A stretch of 64,000 bases of DNA. Origin: Streptomyces formicae (GTDB lineage Bacteria > Actinomycetota > Actinomycetes > Streptomycetales > Streptomycetaceae). The notes under the pieces are model-generated. The model did not search any database. It was not told the DNA's origin and saw only the letters and a list, made by a program, of their open reading frames with translations. The stretch covers positions 806,001 through 870,000 of the forward strand of contig NZ_CP022685.1 in assembly GCF_002556545.1 (NCBI RefSeq). Direction: 5' to 3'. Position 1 is the stretch's first letter; each line of letters begins with the position of its first letter. Below, in pieces: positions 1 through 24,080 of this stretch. A program made the translations under genes and the position numbers.

Positions 1-61
1 AGGAGACCCTCCTGCAGCGGCGAGAGCGGCAGAATGTCCTCGATGGTCCGCGGCTGTCGGC

Positions 62-65
<4 letters not shown>
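1..65 (-). CDS. NRPS, N-terminal start only (runs off left edge)
   Basis: Only 21 codons are visible. The start codon ATG at 65-63 overlaps the TGA of the 4-module NRPS (ATGA), so translation of the two is coupled. The visible protein reads [10 protein letters not shown] followed by [11 protein letters not shown]. In NRPS families this is the usual opening of a condensation domain that follows an epimerisation domain, and it doubles as an acceptor COM (docking) motif. That agrees with the upstream protein ending in an E domain. It would attach residue 5 of the peptide. Nothing can be said about its A domains from this window. Confidence 0.9.
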
Positions 66-14398
<14,333 letters not shown>

Positions 14399-14491
14399 AC
14401 TCAACCCGCCCTTTCTGCCAATTCATCGATGAGTGCGCGGCCCTCTCCGGGGTGCCGTCTCCCCGGTGGCCGTACGGAGGTGCGGTGCGGG

Positions 14492-14757
14492 TCAGCCGAC
14501 CGCGTCGACGGCGATCTCGGTCGCCAGGAACGCGGCGAGGAGCGCGATGGTGGGGTACTCCCAGGTCAGTGCCGCGTCCAGGCTCAGTCCCCAGCGGTCC
14601 TCGATCTCGCCGATCAGGGAGAACGCCTGGAGGGAGTCCACGCCGTACTCGGCGAGCAGCACGTCCGGGAGGACCTCCTGGGCGTTGTCGCCGATGAGGT
14701 CACCGATCCGCTCGGTCAGCCACTGACGTATCTCGGTCTCGGAAGCGCCGTGTGTGC

Positions 14758-14761
<4 letters not shown>
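14492..14761 (-). CDS. Stand-alone acyl carrier protein for lipo-initiation
   Basis: Small acidic carrier protein of 89 residues. The phosphopantetheine attachment motif is GVDSLQ with Ser43, in a typical four-helix ACP pattern. Its ATG overlaps the TGA of the upstream acyl-AMP ligase gene (ATGA), and the 4-module NRPS starts 93 bases downstream. In daptomycin-type systems the equivalent pair (DptE/DptF) activates and carries the fatty acid for the first C domain; the same role is inferred here. The 93-base gap contains a short CCGGGG/CCCCGG inverted repeat at 14447-14466 that could tune read-through to the NRPS. Confidence 0.93.
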
Positions 14762-16506
<1,745 letters not shown>

Positions 16507-16568
16507 GGCCCGTCGATTCCTCAATTCTCAGGTGGGAATTTCCTGTGCTCAGTCGCCAGCGCATTGCG

Positions 16569-16598
16569 ACGCTATCCGCCGTCAGAACGCGTCGTCAA
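16569..16598 (-). promoter_or_regulatory. Candidate promoter of the ligase-ACP-NRPS operon
   Basis: On the minus strand TTGACG (16598-16593) is followed after 18 bases by TAGCGT (16574-16569), close to the streptomycete housekeeping pattern TTGACN-TAGNNT. It lies about 65 bases upstream of the ligase ATG. Two TGACG copies in the spacer/-35 region are 13 bases apart, which does not fit the 11-base period usual for SARP sites. Confidence 0.45.
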
Positions 16599-16694
16599 GG
16601 ACGTGATTCCGAGGGTTCAATGAGGTGAATCGGGCGCCAGCTGCATCTTTTACTGTCGCCTAAATAACGGCAGGACCCGGGTGTGGGACTTGTC

Positions 16695-17648
16695 TCACGC
16701 GGCGGGCAGCTGGGATTCGACACTGCCCCAGGGCCCGGGGGCAACGGCTTCCTTGATCTGCACGCCGAGCAATGCCATTCCCAGGGGAGTGACCGTGTGC
16801 AGCACGGTGTTTCGGTTCCGGTGCGTCGTAATGAGTCCGGATTCCCGCAGAATTGACGTGTGCTGGCTTGCCCCCGCCGAGGAAATGCCCAGCCTTTCGG
16901 CCAGTTCGGAGGTGGTGCACGCGACGGTGAGCGCCTGCAGCGCGGCGGCGCGGGTCCGGCCGACCAGTGCGCGCAGCGCCTGGAGGGTGTGGTCGGGTTC
17001 GTCCCACAGGCCGGCGGCCTGGGGGAAGTCGGGCGAGACGGCGAAGACCAGGGCCGCGTTGCCCGACTCGGGCTCGGAGCGGATCAGGATGCCCGGCTGG
17101 TGCGTCAAGAAGAGGGAGGGCACCAGGACCAGGCCCTGGCCGTTCAGGTGCACGTCCCGGTCGGGGCCCGGGACCTCGAGCACGGGACTGCGCCACAGGA
17201 TCTTGGAGTGCAGGGTTTCGAGCAGCCGGTCGACCCCGCCCGACATGGTGATCCTGCCGCGGGCGTTGCACTCGCACTCGAGCTGGTTGAGCACCCGGTT
17301 CCAGTACGGCGCCACGGCCCGGTGCCAGACGTCCCAGACAGCCGCCAGCGCCTCCTTGCGTGAAAGCCCCAGGGCGCGCAGGGCCTTGTCGTCCGCCTCC
17401 GGCGCCCGGTCCACCAGGCAGAGCAGGTCGCCGGGGGCGCGCACCCTGCTCTGCGGTGAGGTGAGGAGCCCGGAGAGTGCGGTGTGCTGCCGCAGGTGCT
17501 TGGCGAGACGGCTGCGCCACCGCAGATGCGGGGCGGTGCCCGCCCTGCCCAGCATGCCCAGGGCGAACACGGTCTCGGCGACCGGGCCGAGCGTGGGGCT
17601 CAGCCTGGTGCGCGCCAGATCCTCGACCGTGAAGTGAATCCTCTGCAC
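16695..17648 (-). CDS. ArsR-like winged-helix transcriptional regulator
   Basis: Predicted DNA-binding regulator of 317 residues. The long N-terminal part has no recognised domain, and the C-terminal 80 residues form an ArsR-type winged helix (TTSELAERLGISSAGASQH, then a wing with HRNRNTVLH). The GTG at 17648 was chosen because GGAGGG lies seven bases upstream and because a longer reading would overlap the phospholipase gene. Actinobacterial proteins of this layout (large N-terminal module plus terminal ArsR helix) are common beside biosynthetic clusters. Its ligand is unknown and no metal-binding CxC site is evident in the helix. It is transcribed in the same direction as the NRPS genes. Confidence 0.85.
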   Translation of the reverse strand: MQRIHFTVEDLARTRLSPTLGPVAETVFALGMLGRAGTAPHLRWRSRLAKHLRQHTALSGLLTSPQSRVRAPGDLLCLVDRAPEADDKALRALGLSRKEALAAVWDVWHRAVAPYWNRVLNQLECECNARGRITMSGGVDRLLETLHSKILWRSPVLEVPGPDRDVHLNGQGLVLVPSLFLTHQPGILIRSEPESGNAALVFAVSPDFPQAAGLWDEPDHTLQALRALVGRTRAAALQALTVACTTSELAERLGISSAGASQHTSILRESGLITTHRNRNTVLHTVTPLGMALLGVQIKEAVAPGPWGSVESQLPAA

Positions 17649-17704
17649 TTTCCATCCCTCCACCGGGACGCCGACGACGGACACTGTCTGGACGGGGAGG
17701 GGCG

Positions 17705-18187
17705 TCACGCCGCCTGTGCGTGCTCCTGCTGCTTCACCCCGAGGATGCGCACCGCTTCGTAATAGACCTTCGCCAGGCTTTCGCACTCGGTGCGACTGTC
17801 GCCGCTGTAGCCCGCGCAGACACGCTTCAGATCGGCGTAGAAGGCGCTGTCGATGCGGTCCTTGTTCGCGGCGAACTGACCGGCCGCCTTGTAGTTGCGG
17901 TAGCCGAAGTCATGCCGCGCACAGGACATCTTGAAGGGGTAGCCGTACGGATTGTCCGGTGACGTGGTGCAGTAGTCGGTGGACCAGTCGAAACCATAGG
18001 CGGCCCAATTGCCCTGGTTCTGCCGCGCACTGTTCCACGCCGCATAGCTGGAGGCGCTTGTCTGTGTCCAGCTCGACAGTACCTGGGGCTTGTCGGCCGG
18101 AGCCGCCTGGGCCGGAATGGCGGAGCCGAGGGACGCCGCGAGCGCGGCACCTGCGGCAACCGCCGACATAAGTATGCGAGAACGCAT
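17705..18187 (-). CDS. Secreted prokaryotic phospholipase A2
   Basis: Predicted exported calcium-dependent phospholipase A2 that releases the sn-2 fatty acid from phospholipids. It has 160 residues: a clear Sec signal peptide ending AIPAQA, then the mature enzyme with the catalytic motif CARHDFGYRNY (His-Asp pair) and further cysteines (DYCTT, RVCAG, TECES) as in the Streptomyces violaceoruber enzyme. GGAGG lies nine bases before the ATG. It sits between the two regulators at the edge of the lipopeptide cluster, in the same orientation. A link to the lipopeptide (fatty-acid supply, membrane remodelling or self-protection) is possible but unproven. Confidence 0.93.
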   Translation of the reverse strand: MRSRILMSAVAAGAALAASLGSAIPAQAAPADKPQVLSSWTQTSASSYAAWNSARQNQGNWAAYGFDWSTDYCTTSPDNPYGYPFKMSCARHDFGYRNYKAAGQFAANKDRIDSAFYADLKRVCAGYSGDSRTECESLAKVYYEAVRILGVKQQEHAQAA

Positions 18188-18308
18188 CCTGGAACCTCCG
18201 AAATCGGGCGCAACTCAGCCGAGCCACGCAAGCACGTGGAAACACGCGGATTCGATTGTGCGTGCTACACAGTCTGCGTAACCCGGCTATGGCGGCTTTA
18301 TCGCGGGG

Positions 18309-20213
18309 CTATGTCGAGCATGCGCCGGAGGTCAGACGGGTCGGCCCGGCCCGTCGCGTCAGACGCAGCGTCGTGTGTTCCAGGGATTCTTCGTGGAGCA
18401 ATTGCTCGGCGTGGAGCCGAAGGAGGTGCGGATAGCGATAACAGAGTCCTCCGCCGCGGCGCATCCGCCGCCTGCCCTCCAAGGGGTTCAGTTCGAGCAG
18501 GTTGAGGTCGACGAGCCGTTCCAGGGTGTCCTCGGCGTCCGCGGCGCTCGTGCACAGGACCTCGGCCGCGGTGCGCACGTCGAAGTCGGCGGCGGGCGTG
18601 GCGCTCAGGGCGCGGTACGCGGCGGCCGTGTCCAGCGGTACGTGGCGCAGCGCGCGGTCGAAGCACGCGCGCGGGGAGCTCTCGCCATGGCTGAGCGTGT
18701 CCAGCAGACGCTGCGGGTCGGAGAGCCGCGCCACCAGGTCCTCGACGCTCCAGTGCGGCTTGCTGTCGAGTCTGAGCCCGGCGGCCCGTATCGCCAGCGG
18801 CAGTCGCCCGCACAGTTCGAGGAGCCGGTCCACGGCCTCGGTCTCGACCAGCTCCCGCCCCGTGATGGCGGCGAGGAGCGCGACGGCGTCATCGTGTTCG
18901 ATCGGGCCCAGGCGCACGCCCCTGGTGCCGCGGCCGTGCATGAACTGCTCGAGGCCGGTGACCAGGACGCAGCACTGCCCACCGCCCGGCAGCAGCGGCT
19001 CCACCTCCCGGAAGGTGGTGGCGTTGTCGATGATGACGAACGCGCGCCGGTCCGCGAGCAGGCTGCGGTAGGCGGCCGAGCACTCGCCGAGCCCCTTCGG
19101 TACCAGGTCGGGGTGCATGCCGAGGGAGCGCAGGAACCGCTGAAGGACGGCGAGGGCGGTACGCTCGGGGGATCCCGCCGCCGCGTCCCTGATGTCCACG
19201 TAGAGCTGGCCGTCGGGGAAGTGCCCGGCCTTGGAGCGGCCCCAGTGGACCGCCAGCGCGGTCTTGCCGCTGCCGGGGCTGCCGCTGATGAAGCAGACGG
19301 CGGTGCGCCGACGTCCGGGATCCACGGCCAACAGGTAGTCGAGTTCCTGGAGTTCCGCCTTGCGGCCGACGAAGTCTCCCACGTCCAGGGGAAGTTCCAG
19401 GGGGATGGTGCCGGTTTCGGCCACCATGCCGGGCCCTTCGCCGACCGACGGCTCCCCGGACGTGTCGTTGAGTATCGCGTCGTGGAGCACCTGGAGTTCG
19501 GCGCCCGGCTCCAGGCCCAGTTCGTCGATTGACAACGTTCGCCCTTCGCGGAACGTGTGCAACGCTTCCGCCCGCTGACCCGCGCGGTACTGGGCTCTCA
19601 TCAGGGTGGCTCTTAGCTGCTCGCGCAGGGGATGCGCGTGCAGCAAGGCTCTCAACTCACTGATGATGGAGCGGTGTTCACCCAGCTTCAACCGGAGCGT
19701 CATCAACTGTTCCGCCGCCAGGAGCCGCTGCTCCGACAGGCGCGTCGCCGCCATCTCGGCGAACTGTGCGGGTACGTCGCTCAAGGCCGGTCCGCGCCAC
19801 AGCGCGAGCGCCTGTTTGAGGGACTCGGCCGCTTCGGCCAGGTTGCCCTCCCGTCCCAGCCCGTAGCCCCGCTCGGCGCCGAGGGAGAACTCCATGGCGT
19901 CCAGGCGGCGCCCGGCGAGGGAGAGGCGATAGCCGGGCTGGACGGTGGCGATCACCTCGTCCGTGGCTCCGGCGTTCCGGAACAGCTTGCGCAGCGCGGC
20001 CACGCAGATCGACACCTGAGTACGTGCGGTGTTCGGCGGTCTTCCGTCCCAGACGTTCGAGATCAGGGATTCGACCGAAACCACACCCCCCTGGGCCAGG
20101 AGGAGGTGGGCGAGTACGGCTCGTTGCCGCACACCCCGGATCTGCAGCGGTTTCCCATCAACGGTGGCCTCGAGCGGCCCCAGAATCTTGAACTCCAGGC
20201 CGGATCGTGACAT
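18309..20213 (-). CDS. SARP-family (AfsR-like) regulator with NB-ARC ATPase
   Basis: Predicted activator of 634 residues if the ATG at 20213 is used, which puts the winged helix near residue 5 as usual; an ATG at 20285 is the alternative. Order: OmpR-like winged helix (LEFKILGPLEA to QPGYRLSL), bacterial transcriptional activation domain (about 95-245), then an NB-ARC ATPase with Walker A GSPGSGKT near residue 310 and a VIIDNA Walker B. The protein stops soon after the ATPase and lacks the TPR region of full AfsR (about 990 residues). It is the obvious candidate pathway activator of the lipopeptide cluster. Confidence 0.92.
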   Translation of the reverse strand: MSRSGLEFKILGPLEATVDGKPLQIRGVRQRAVLAHLLLAQGGVVSVESLISNVWDGRPPNTARTQVSICVAALRKLFRNAGATDEVIATVQPGYRLSLAGRRLDAMEFSLGAERGYGLGREGNLAEAAESLKQALALWRGPALSDVPAQFAEMAATRLSEQRLLAAEQLMTLRLKLGEHRSIISELRALLHAHPLREQLRATLMRAQYRAGQRAEALHTFREGRTLSIDELGLEPGAELQVLHDAILNDTSGEPSVGEGPGMVAETGTIPLELPLDVGDFVGRKAELQELDYLLAVDPGRRRTAVCFISGSPGSGKTALAVHWGRSKAGHFPDGQLYVDIRDAAAGSPERTALAVLQRFLRSLGMHPDLVPKGLGECSAAYRSLLADRRAFVIIDNATTFREVEPLLPGGGQCCVLVTGLEQFMHGRGTRGVRLGPIEHDDAVALLAAITGRELVETEAVDRLLELCGRLPLAIRAAGLRLDSKPHWSVEDLVARLSDPQRLLDTLSHGESSPRACFDRALRHVPLDTAAAYRALSATPAADFDVRTAAEVLCTSAADAEDTLERLVDLNLLELNPLEGRRRMRRGGGLCYRYPHLLRLHAEQLLHEESLEHTTLRLTRRAGPTRLTSGACST

Positions 20214-20517
20214 CTCCGCCGTTTCCTCCCCCTCCGTCAGTCCATGTCTCAGTACCGAACGCCGAACCTGGCCTTGCTGCGCCATCTCGCGAACCCCCCG
20301 TCGTGTGAGCGACGATCCCCCGGAGCACTGCCTTCCCCTGGACCTCAACGATGACGAGATCTTTGCATGCTGGAGGAACGTACACCCATTGAATCCCGCC
20401 AGGTAGGGCGTCCTGCGTAGAGCACTCGGACGCCTCGGAAGACCCCAACCCAGGGCCGAGCAGCGTCGGTTGTCCACTCAATAACCGCGCGATGGGCCGG
20501 GCATAGTCGGAGCCCGC

Positions 20518-20631
20518 ATGATCCGTTCAGCAGCAGAGGATGTCCGATCGAAGCTGGAGGAGCTCATGCCCCGCTCGCCCTTCCCGGAGACCGGCACCAC
20601 CCAGGCCGCCGCCTCGCTCACGGAGCGCTGA
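20518..20631 (+). CDS. Candidate 37-residue small ORF
   Basis: ATG at 20518 is preceded by GGAG at five bases, and a second in-frame ATG at 20566 also has GGAGG upstream. The peptide begins MIRSAAEDVRSKLEELMP and ends in SLTER. It runs divergently from the SARP gene and convergently to trpD. I recognise no family. It could be a true small protein, the remains of a larger gene, or chance. Confidence 0.3.
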   Translation: MIRSAAEDVRSKLEELMPRSPFPETGTTQAAASLTER

Positions 20632-20765
20632 CGCGGGTCCGCCGTCCGCCTCTCGGCCCTCTGCGGCCGCACACGCTGTGACCAATACGGAGCGAGCGAC
20701 TCCACACACAACGGGGCCGTTCCCACGGCCACTTGGCCCACGCCAGCTCGAAACATACACACGGG

Positions 20766-20825
20766 CGAGCCGATGGGCATCGGCGACGCGCCGGAGTCGG
20801 CGTGCCAGCGATGCCCATCGGCTCG
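20766..20825 (-). terminator. Long perfect inverted repeat after trpD
   Basis: Arms CGAGCCGATGGGCATCG (20766-20782) and its exact complement (20809-20825), 17 bases each, with a 26-base loop. It starts 34 bases past the trpD stop in the direction of trpD transcription. No T-run follows, as is normal for streptomycete terminators. An operator role is the alternative because the arms are unusually long and perfect. Confidence 0.65.
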
Positions 20826-20858
20826 ATCGCCGACCGACCGCCGCGTGCGGTCCTGAAC

Positions 20859-21932
20859 TCACCCGGTGGAGGCGGTTGTGACAGAGCTCAGTTTGGTGGC
20901 CGCGGTGATCCAGTCGTCCAGAACCTGCGCCGCCGCACCGGAGTCGACGGCCCGTGCGGCACGCTCCACCCCCGCGCCGATCCGCTCGGTCACCGACCGC
21001 TCGTCGGGGTCCAGCGCGGCGAGACCGGCCGCCGCCGACAGCAGCACGGCGTCCCTGACGGGCCCGCGCTCACCTGCCAACACCTCCCTGACGACCCGGG
21101 CGTTGTGGGTCCGGTCGCCGCCCCGCAGCGCCTCGACCGGGGCGCGTCCGATGCCGATGTCGCGCGGATCGAGGCGGCCGCGGTGAACCTCGCCGTCCTG
21201 CACCGACCAGATGGTGGACGTGGTGCTGACGCTCAGCTCGTCGAGCCCGTCGTCGCCCCGGAAGACGAGGGCCCGGGTGCCGCGGCGCGCGAGGACCCCC
21301 GCGATCAGCGGAGCCATCCGCCGGTCCGCGACGCCGACCGCGTTCGCGGCGGGTGCCGCGGGATTGGACAGCGGGCCCAGGATGTTGAAGACGGTGGGCA
21401 CGCCCAACTCTCGCCTGACGGCGGCGGCATGACGCATCGAGGGGTGGAAGCCGGGTGCGAAGCAGAAGGTGATCCCGGCCTGGGCCACCGTCTCCGCCAC
21501 CTGGTCCGGCGACAGGTCGAGCGGAACGCCGAGTTCCTCCAGCACGTCGGCGGATCCGCAGGCCGAGGAAGCGGAACGGTTCCCGTGCTTGACCACCCGC
21601 GCCCCCGCGCCCGCCGCGACGATCGCCGCCATGGTGGACACGTTGACCGTCTTGGCGCCGTCACCGCCGGTGCCGACGATGTCCAGGACCGGGCCCGGCA
21701 CGTGGAGGGGACGGGCGTGCGCCGTCAGCGAGCGCACCAGGCCGTTGATCTCCTCCACCGTCTCGCCCTTGGCGCGCAGCGCGATCAGGAACCCCGCCGT
21801 CCGGGCGGGGCTCGCCGACCCGCTCATCACTTGGTCCATCGCCCATTCGGTGTCCTCGGACGTCACGTCACGGTGGGCCAGCAGAGCGCTGAGAATGGCG
21901 GGCCAGTCCCCCGCGTACGTGCTTCCGGTCAC
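20859..21932 (-). CDS. trpD: Anthranilate phosphoribosyltransferase
   Basis: Predicted to transfer phosphoribose from PRPP to anthranilate, the second step from chorismate to tryptophan. The 357-residue protein contains the PRPP-binding loop DIVGTGGDG, the KHGNRS(A)SS motif and the NILGPLSNP segment typical of TrpD. The GTG at 21932 was chosen for the GGGAG nine bases upstream; the reading upstream of it lacks family similarity. With the separate trpG-trpE pair and DAHP synthase it gives a second, cluster-linked Trp supply, as known in other Trp-containing lipopeptide clusters such as CDA. No trpC, trpB or trpA is present here, so the later steps would come from primary metabolism. Confidence 0.95.
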   Translation of the reverse strand: MTGSTYAGDWPAILSALLAHRDVTSEDTEWAMDQVMSGSASPARTAGFLIALRAKGETVEEINGLVRSLTAHARPLHVPGPVLDIVGTGGDGAKTVNVSTMAAIVAAGAGARVVKHGNRSASSACGSADVLEELGVPLDLSPDQVAETVAQAGITFCFAPGFHPSMRHAAAVRRELGVPTVFNILGPLSNPAAPAANAVGVADRRMAPLIAGVLARRGTRALVFRGDDGLDELSVSTTSTIWSVQDGEVHRGRLDPRDIGIGRAPVEALRGGDRTHNARVVREVLAGERGPVRDAVLLSAAAGLAALDPDERSVTERIGAGVERAARAVDSGAAAQVLDDWITAATKLSSVTTASTG

Positions 21933-22020
21933 GTCGAATTCTCCCTGAGTTCGCGGGCATCGCCCGCTGCGGTCGGCTCGGTTCACCGGCGTTCATTCTG
22001 CGAGTCGTGGTTGTCGTTTC

Positions 22021-22032
22021 ACCAGACCATTT
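22021..22032 (+). promoter_or_regulatory. Putative MocR operator, trpD/mocR promoter
   Basis: ACCAGACCATTT lies in the 145-base gap between the divergent trpD and MocR genes. Nearly the same 12-mer occurs twice, in opposite orientations, in the trpE/DAHP-synthase gap. A GGTCCAATTGG stretch follows at 22047-22057. Confidence 0.5.
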
Positions 22033-22077
22033 GAGGAAATCAGTGCGGTCCAATTGGGCACGGGAGGGAGTCGGTAA

Positions 22078-23508
22078 ATGAGCTGGCGCACTTCGTTCGA
22101 CATCTCGCGCAATTCCGGGGAATCCCTCACCACGCAGATCCAGCGCGTGCTCAAGCGCGAAATCACTGAGGGGGTGCTGCACCCGGGGACCAGCCTGCCG
22201 CCGAGCCGCCGCCTCGCCGACGATCTCGACGTGTCGCGGAGCGTCGTCGTGGAGGCGTACGGCCAGCTGATCGCCGAGGGCTACCTGGAGGCGGTGCAGG
22301 GCTCCGGCACGCGGGTGGCCCGCCACCTGTCGACCACGCCCGAGACGGTCGTACCCACGCTGTTGAACGAGGGCCGGGTGCCGTCCGTGCGCTGGGACCT
22401 GCGCACCGGCAGGGCCAACCTGTCGCACTTCCCCTACCGGGAGTGGCTCGCGGGCTACCAACGGGTCCTCCAGACGGCGCGGCAGAGCGACCTCGACTAT
22501 CCACCGCTGTCCGGCACTCCGGCGCTGCGGGAGGAACTGGCCCGGCACCTGGGGCGCGTGCGGGGCGTGCGCACCACGCCGGGACAGGTGATGGTCGTGT
22601 CCGGGTTCGCGCACGGCCTGGGCCTGCTCTGCGCGGCGCTGCCCGAGTTGCGGATCGACGTGCTCGCCATGGAAGAGCCGGGGCTGCTGCGGCAGCGGGA
22701 GTTCGTAAGGGAGGCCGGCCTGCGCACCCGCGCCGTCCCGGTGGACGACGAGGGGATCGACGTGGAGGCCCTGGCGCGCAGCGGAGCACGCGCCGTCCTG
22801 GTCACGCCGTTCCACCAGTTCCCCACCGGCGTCACGATGTCGGACGAGCGGCGCGCGGCACTGGCGCGATGGGCCAGAGACGTCGACGGCTACGTCATCG
22901 AGGACGACTACGACGGCGACTTCTGGTTCGACCGGCGTGCCCGGCCGCTCGCGCTGCAACGGCACGCCCCCGAGCGGGTGGTGTACGCGGGCACCACCTC
23001 CAAGTCCCTGGTCCCCGGGCTGCGACTGGGCTGGCTCGCCGTGCCCGGGGACCTCCTCTCACCGCTCGAACGGGCCCGCTCCCGGCGTGACCTCGGCTCG
23101 GACAGCCTGACCCAGCTCGCCTTCGCCGAACTGCTCGGATCCGGCTCGTACGACCGCCACATGCGCAGGCTGCGGGCCCGCTACCGGTTACGCAGGGAGA
23201 CCCTCGCCGATGCCGTGCAGCACTCCCTGCCGCAGGCGCGCATCAGCGGCGCGGCCGCCGGCCTGCACGCCTACCTGCGCCTGCCGCACGGCACCGACGA
23301 GGCCGAACTGGTGGCCGCCGCGCTGGACCGTTCGGTGCTCGTGCGCAGCGGCCGGGAGTTCTCCAGCAGGCCGACGGGGGCGCGCCCCGCGCTGGTCGTC
23401 GGCTACACGTCGCTGCCCCGGTCCGGACTGGCCGAGGCCCTGCGGCAGTTGGGCGCCGCCTACACGGACGTCTCCGGACGCGCGCCGACGGCGGCGCGCA
23501 TCGCCTGA
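22078..23508 (+). CDS. MocR/PdxR-type regulator (GntR helix + aminotransferase fold)
   Basis: Predicted pyridoxal-phosphate-dependent transcription regulator of 476 residues. The N-terminal GntR winged helix (about 15-80, PSRRLADDLDVSRSVVVEAY) is followed by a class I aminotransferase-like domain with VIEDDYDGDF and the PLP lysine in TTSKSLVPGLRLGW (Lys309). GGAGGG precedes the ATG. It lies divergent from trpD and its 3' end overlaps that of trpG by 49 bases. Codon 371 (23188-23190) is TTA, so expression should depend on bldA. Its placement inside the Trp block makes those genes the likely targets; the effector (an amino acid or PLP form) is unknown. Confidence 0.93.
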   Translation: MSWRTSFDISRNSGESLTTQIQRVLKREITEGVLHPGTSLPPSRRLADDLDVSRSVVVEAYGQLIAEGYLEAVQGSGTRVARHLSTTPETVVPTLLNEGRVPSVRWDLRTGRANLSHFPYREWLAGYQRVLQTARQSDLDYPPLSGTPALREELARHLGRVRGVRTTPGQVMVVSGFAHGLGLLCAALPELRIDVLAMEEPGLLRQREFVREAGLRTRAVPVDDEGIDVEALARSGARAVLVTPFHQFPTGVTMSDERRAALARWARDVDGYVIEDDYDGDFWFDRRARPLALQRHAPERVVYAGTTSKSLVPGLRLGWLAVPGDLLSPLERARSRRDLGSDSLTQLAFAELLGSGSYDRHMRRLRARYRLRRETLADAVQHSLPQARISGAAAGLHAYLRLPHGTDEAELVAAALDRSVLVRSGREFSSRPTGARPALVVGYTSLPRSGLAEALRQLGAAYTDVSGRAPTAARIA

Positions 23509-24080
23509 CCTCCGGCGTACAGGGAGAGAAAGTTGTCCAGCATGGCGAGCCCGTCACCGGTGGCGATGGACTCCGGGTGGAACTGCACCCCTTCGACGGG
23601 GAGGGTGCGGTGCCGCATCCCCATGACGTATCCGTCGTCCGTCGACCTGGCCGTGACCACCAGTTCGTCCGGCAGCGGCTCGGACACGACCAGCGAGTGG
23701 TAGCGGGTGACTTCCGCCTCGGCCGCGGCGCCCGTGAAGAGCCCTTCCCCGTCGTGCTTCACCATGCTGGTGCGGCCGTGCATGATGTGCTCCGCGACCC
23801 GCACCTGTCCGCCGAAGGCCAGGGCGATCGCCTCGTGCCCGAGGCAGACCCCGAGCAGCGGCACCTTGTCGGCGAAGGTCCTGACGAGTTCGACGTGGCC
23901 GCTGTCCGCCGGGTGTCCCGGCCCCGGGCCGAGCACCACCGCGTCCGGGGCGAGGCCGATCAGCTGCTCCTGGGTACGGGTGCCGGAGCGCACCACCTGG
24001 GTGGTGGCACCGAGCGTCCGCAGATAGCGGTCGATGATGTGGACGAAGCTGTCGTACGCGTCCACGAGCAGCACCCTCAT
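23460..24080 (-). CDS. trpG: Anthranilate synthase component II, glutamine amidotransferase
   Basis: Predicted class I glutamine amidotransferase that feeds ammonia to the synthase subunit TrpE. The 206-residue protein has the catalytic cysteine in GVCLGHE (near residue 78) and the His-Glu pair in FHPES (near residue 167). Its ATG overlaps the trpE TGA (ATGA), so the subunits are co-translated in the order trpE-trpG. The last 49 bases overlap the tail of the convergent MocR gene, which could cause antisense interference. PabA is the alternative name, but the partner has the TrpE-type active site. Confidence 0.94.
   Translation of the reverse strand: MRVLLVDAYDSFVHIIDRYLRTLGATTQVVRSGTRTQEQLIGLAPDAVVLGPGPGHPADSGHVELVRTFADKVPLLGVCLGHEAIALAFGGQVRVAEHIMHGRTSMVKHDGEGLFTGAAAEAEVTRYHSLVVSEPLPDELVVTARSTDDGYVMGMRHRTLPVEGVQFHPESIATGDGLAMLDNFLSLYAGGQAMRAAVGARPETSV

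Larger units (their letters stand above)
20214..20858. other. Intergenic region between SARP gene and trpD
   Basis: 645 bases without a recognised gene. It holds the upstream region of the SARP gene, one short candidate ORF at 20518-20631, and a long perfect inverted repeat at 20766-20825 just past the trpD stop. Longer ORFs on either strand here resemble no family I know and look like high-GC shadows. Confidence 0.6.

Noticed and set aside
16569..16598. SARP heptamer repeats in the FAAL promoter
   Set aside because: The only repeated TGACG units are 13 bases apart, not 11 or 22, so I do not call a SARP box.
17705..18187. PLA2 as the enzyme that removes the fatty acid from the lipopeptide
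   Set aside because: PLA2 cleaves glycerophospholipid esters. Removing an N-acyl chain needs an amidase such as a penicillin-acylase-type enzyme, and none is present in this window.
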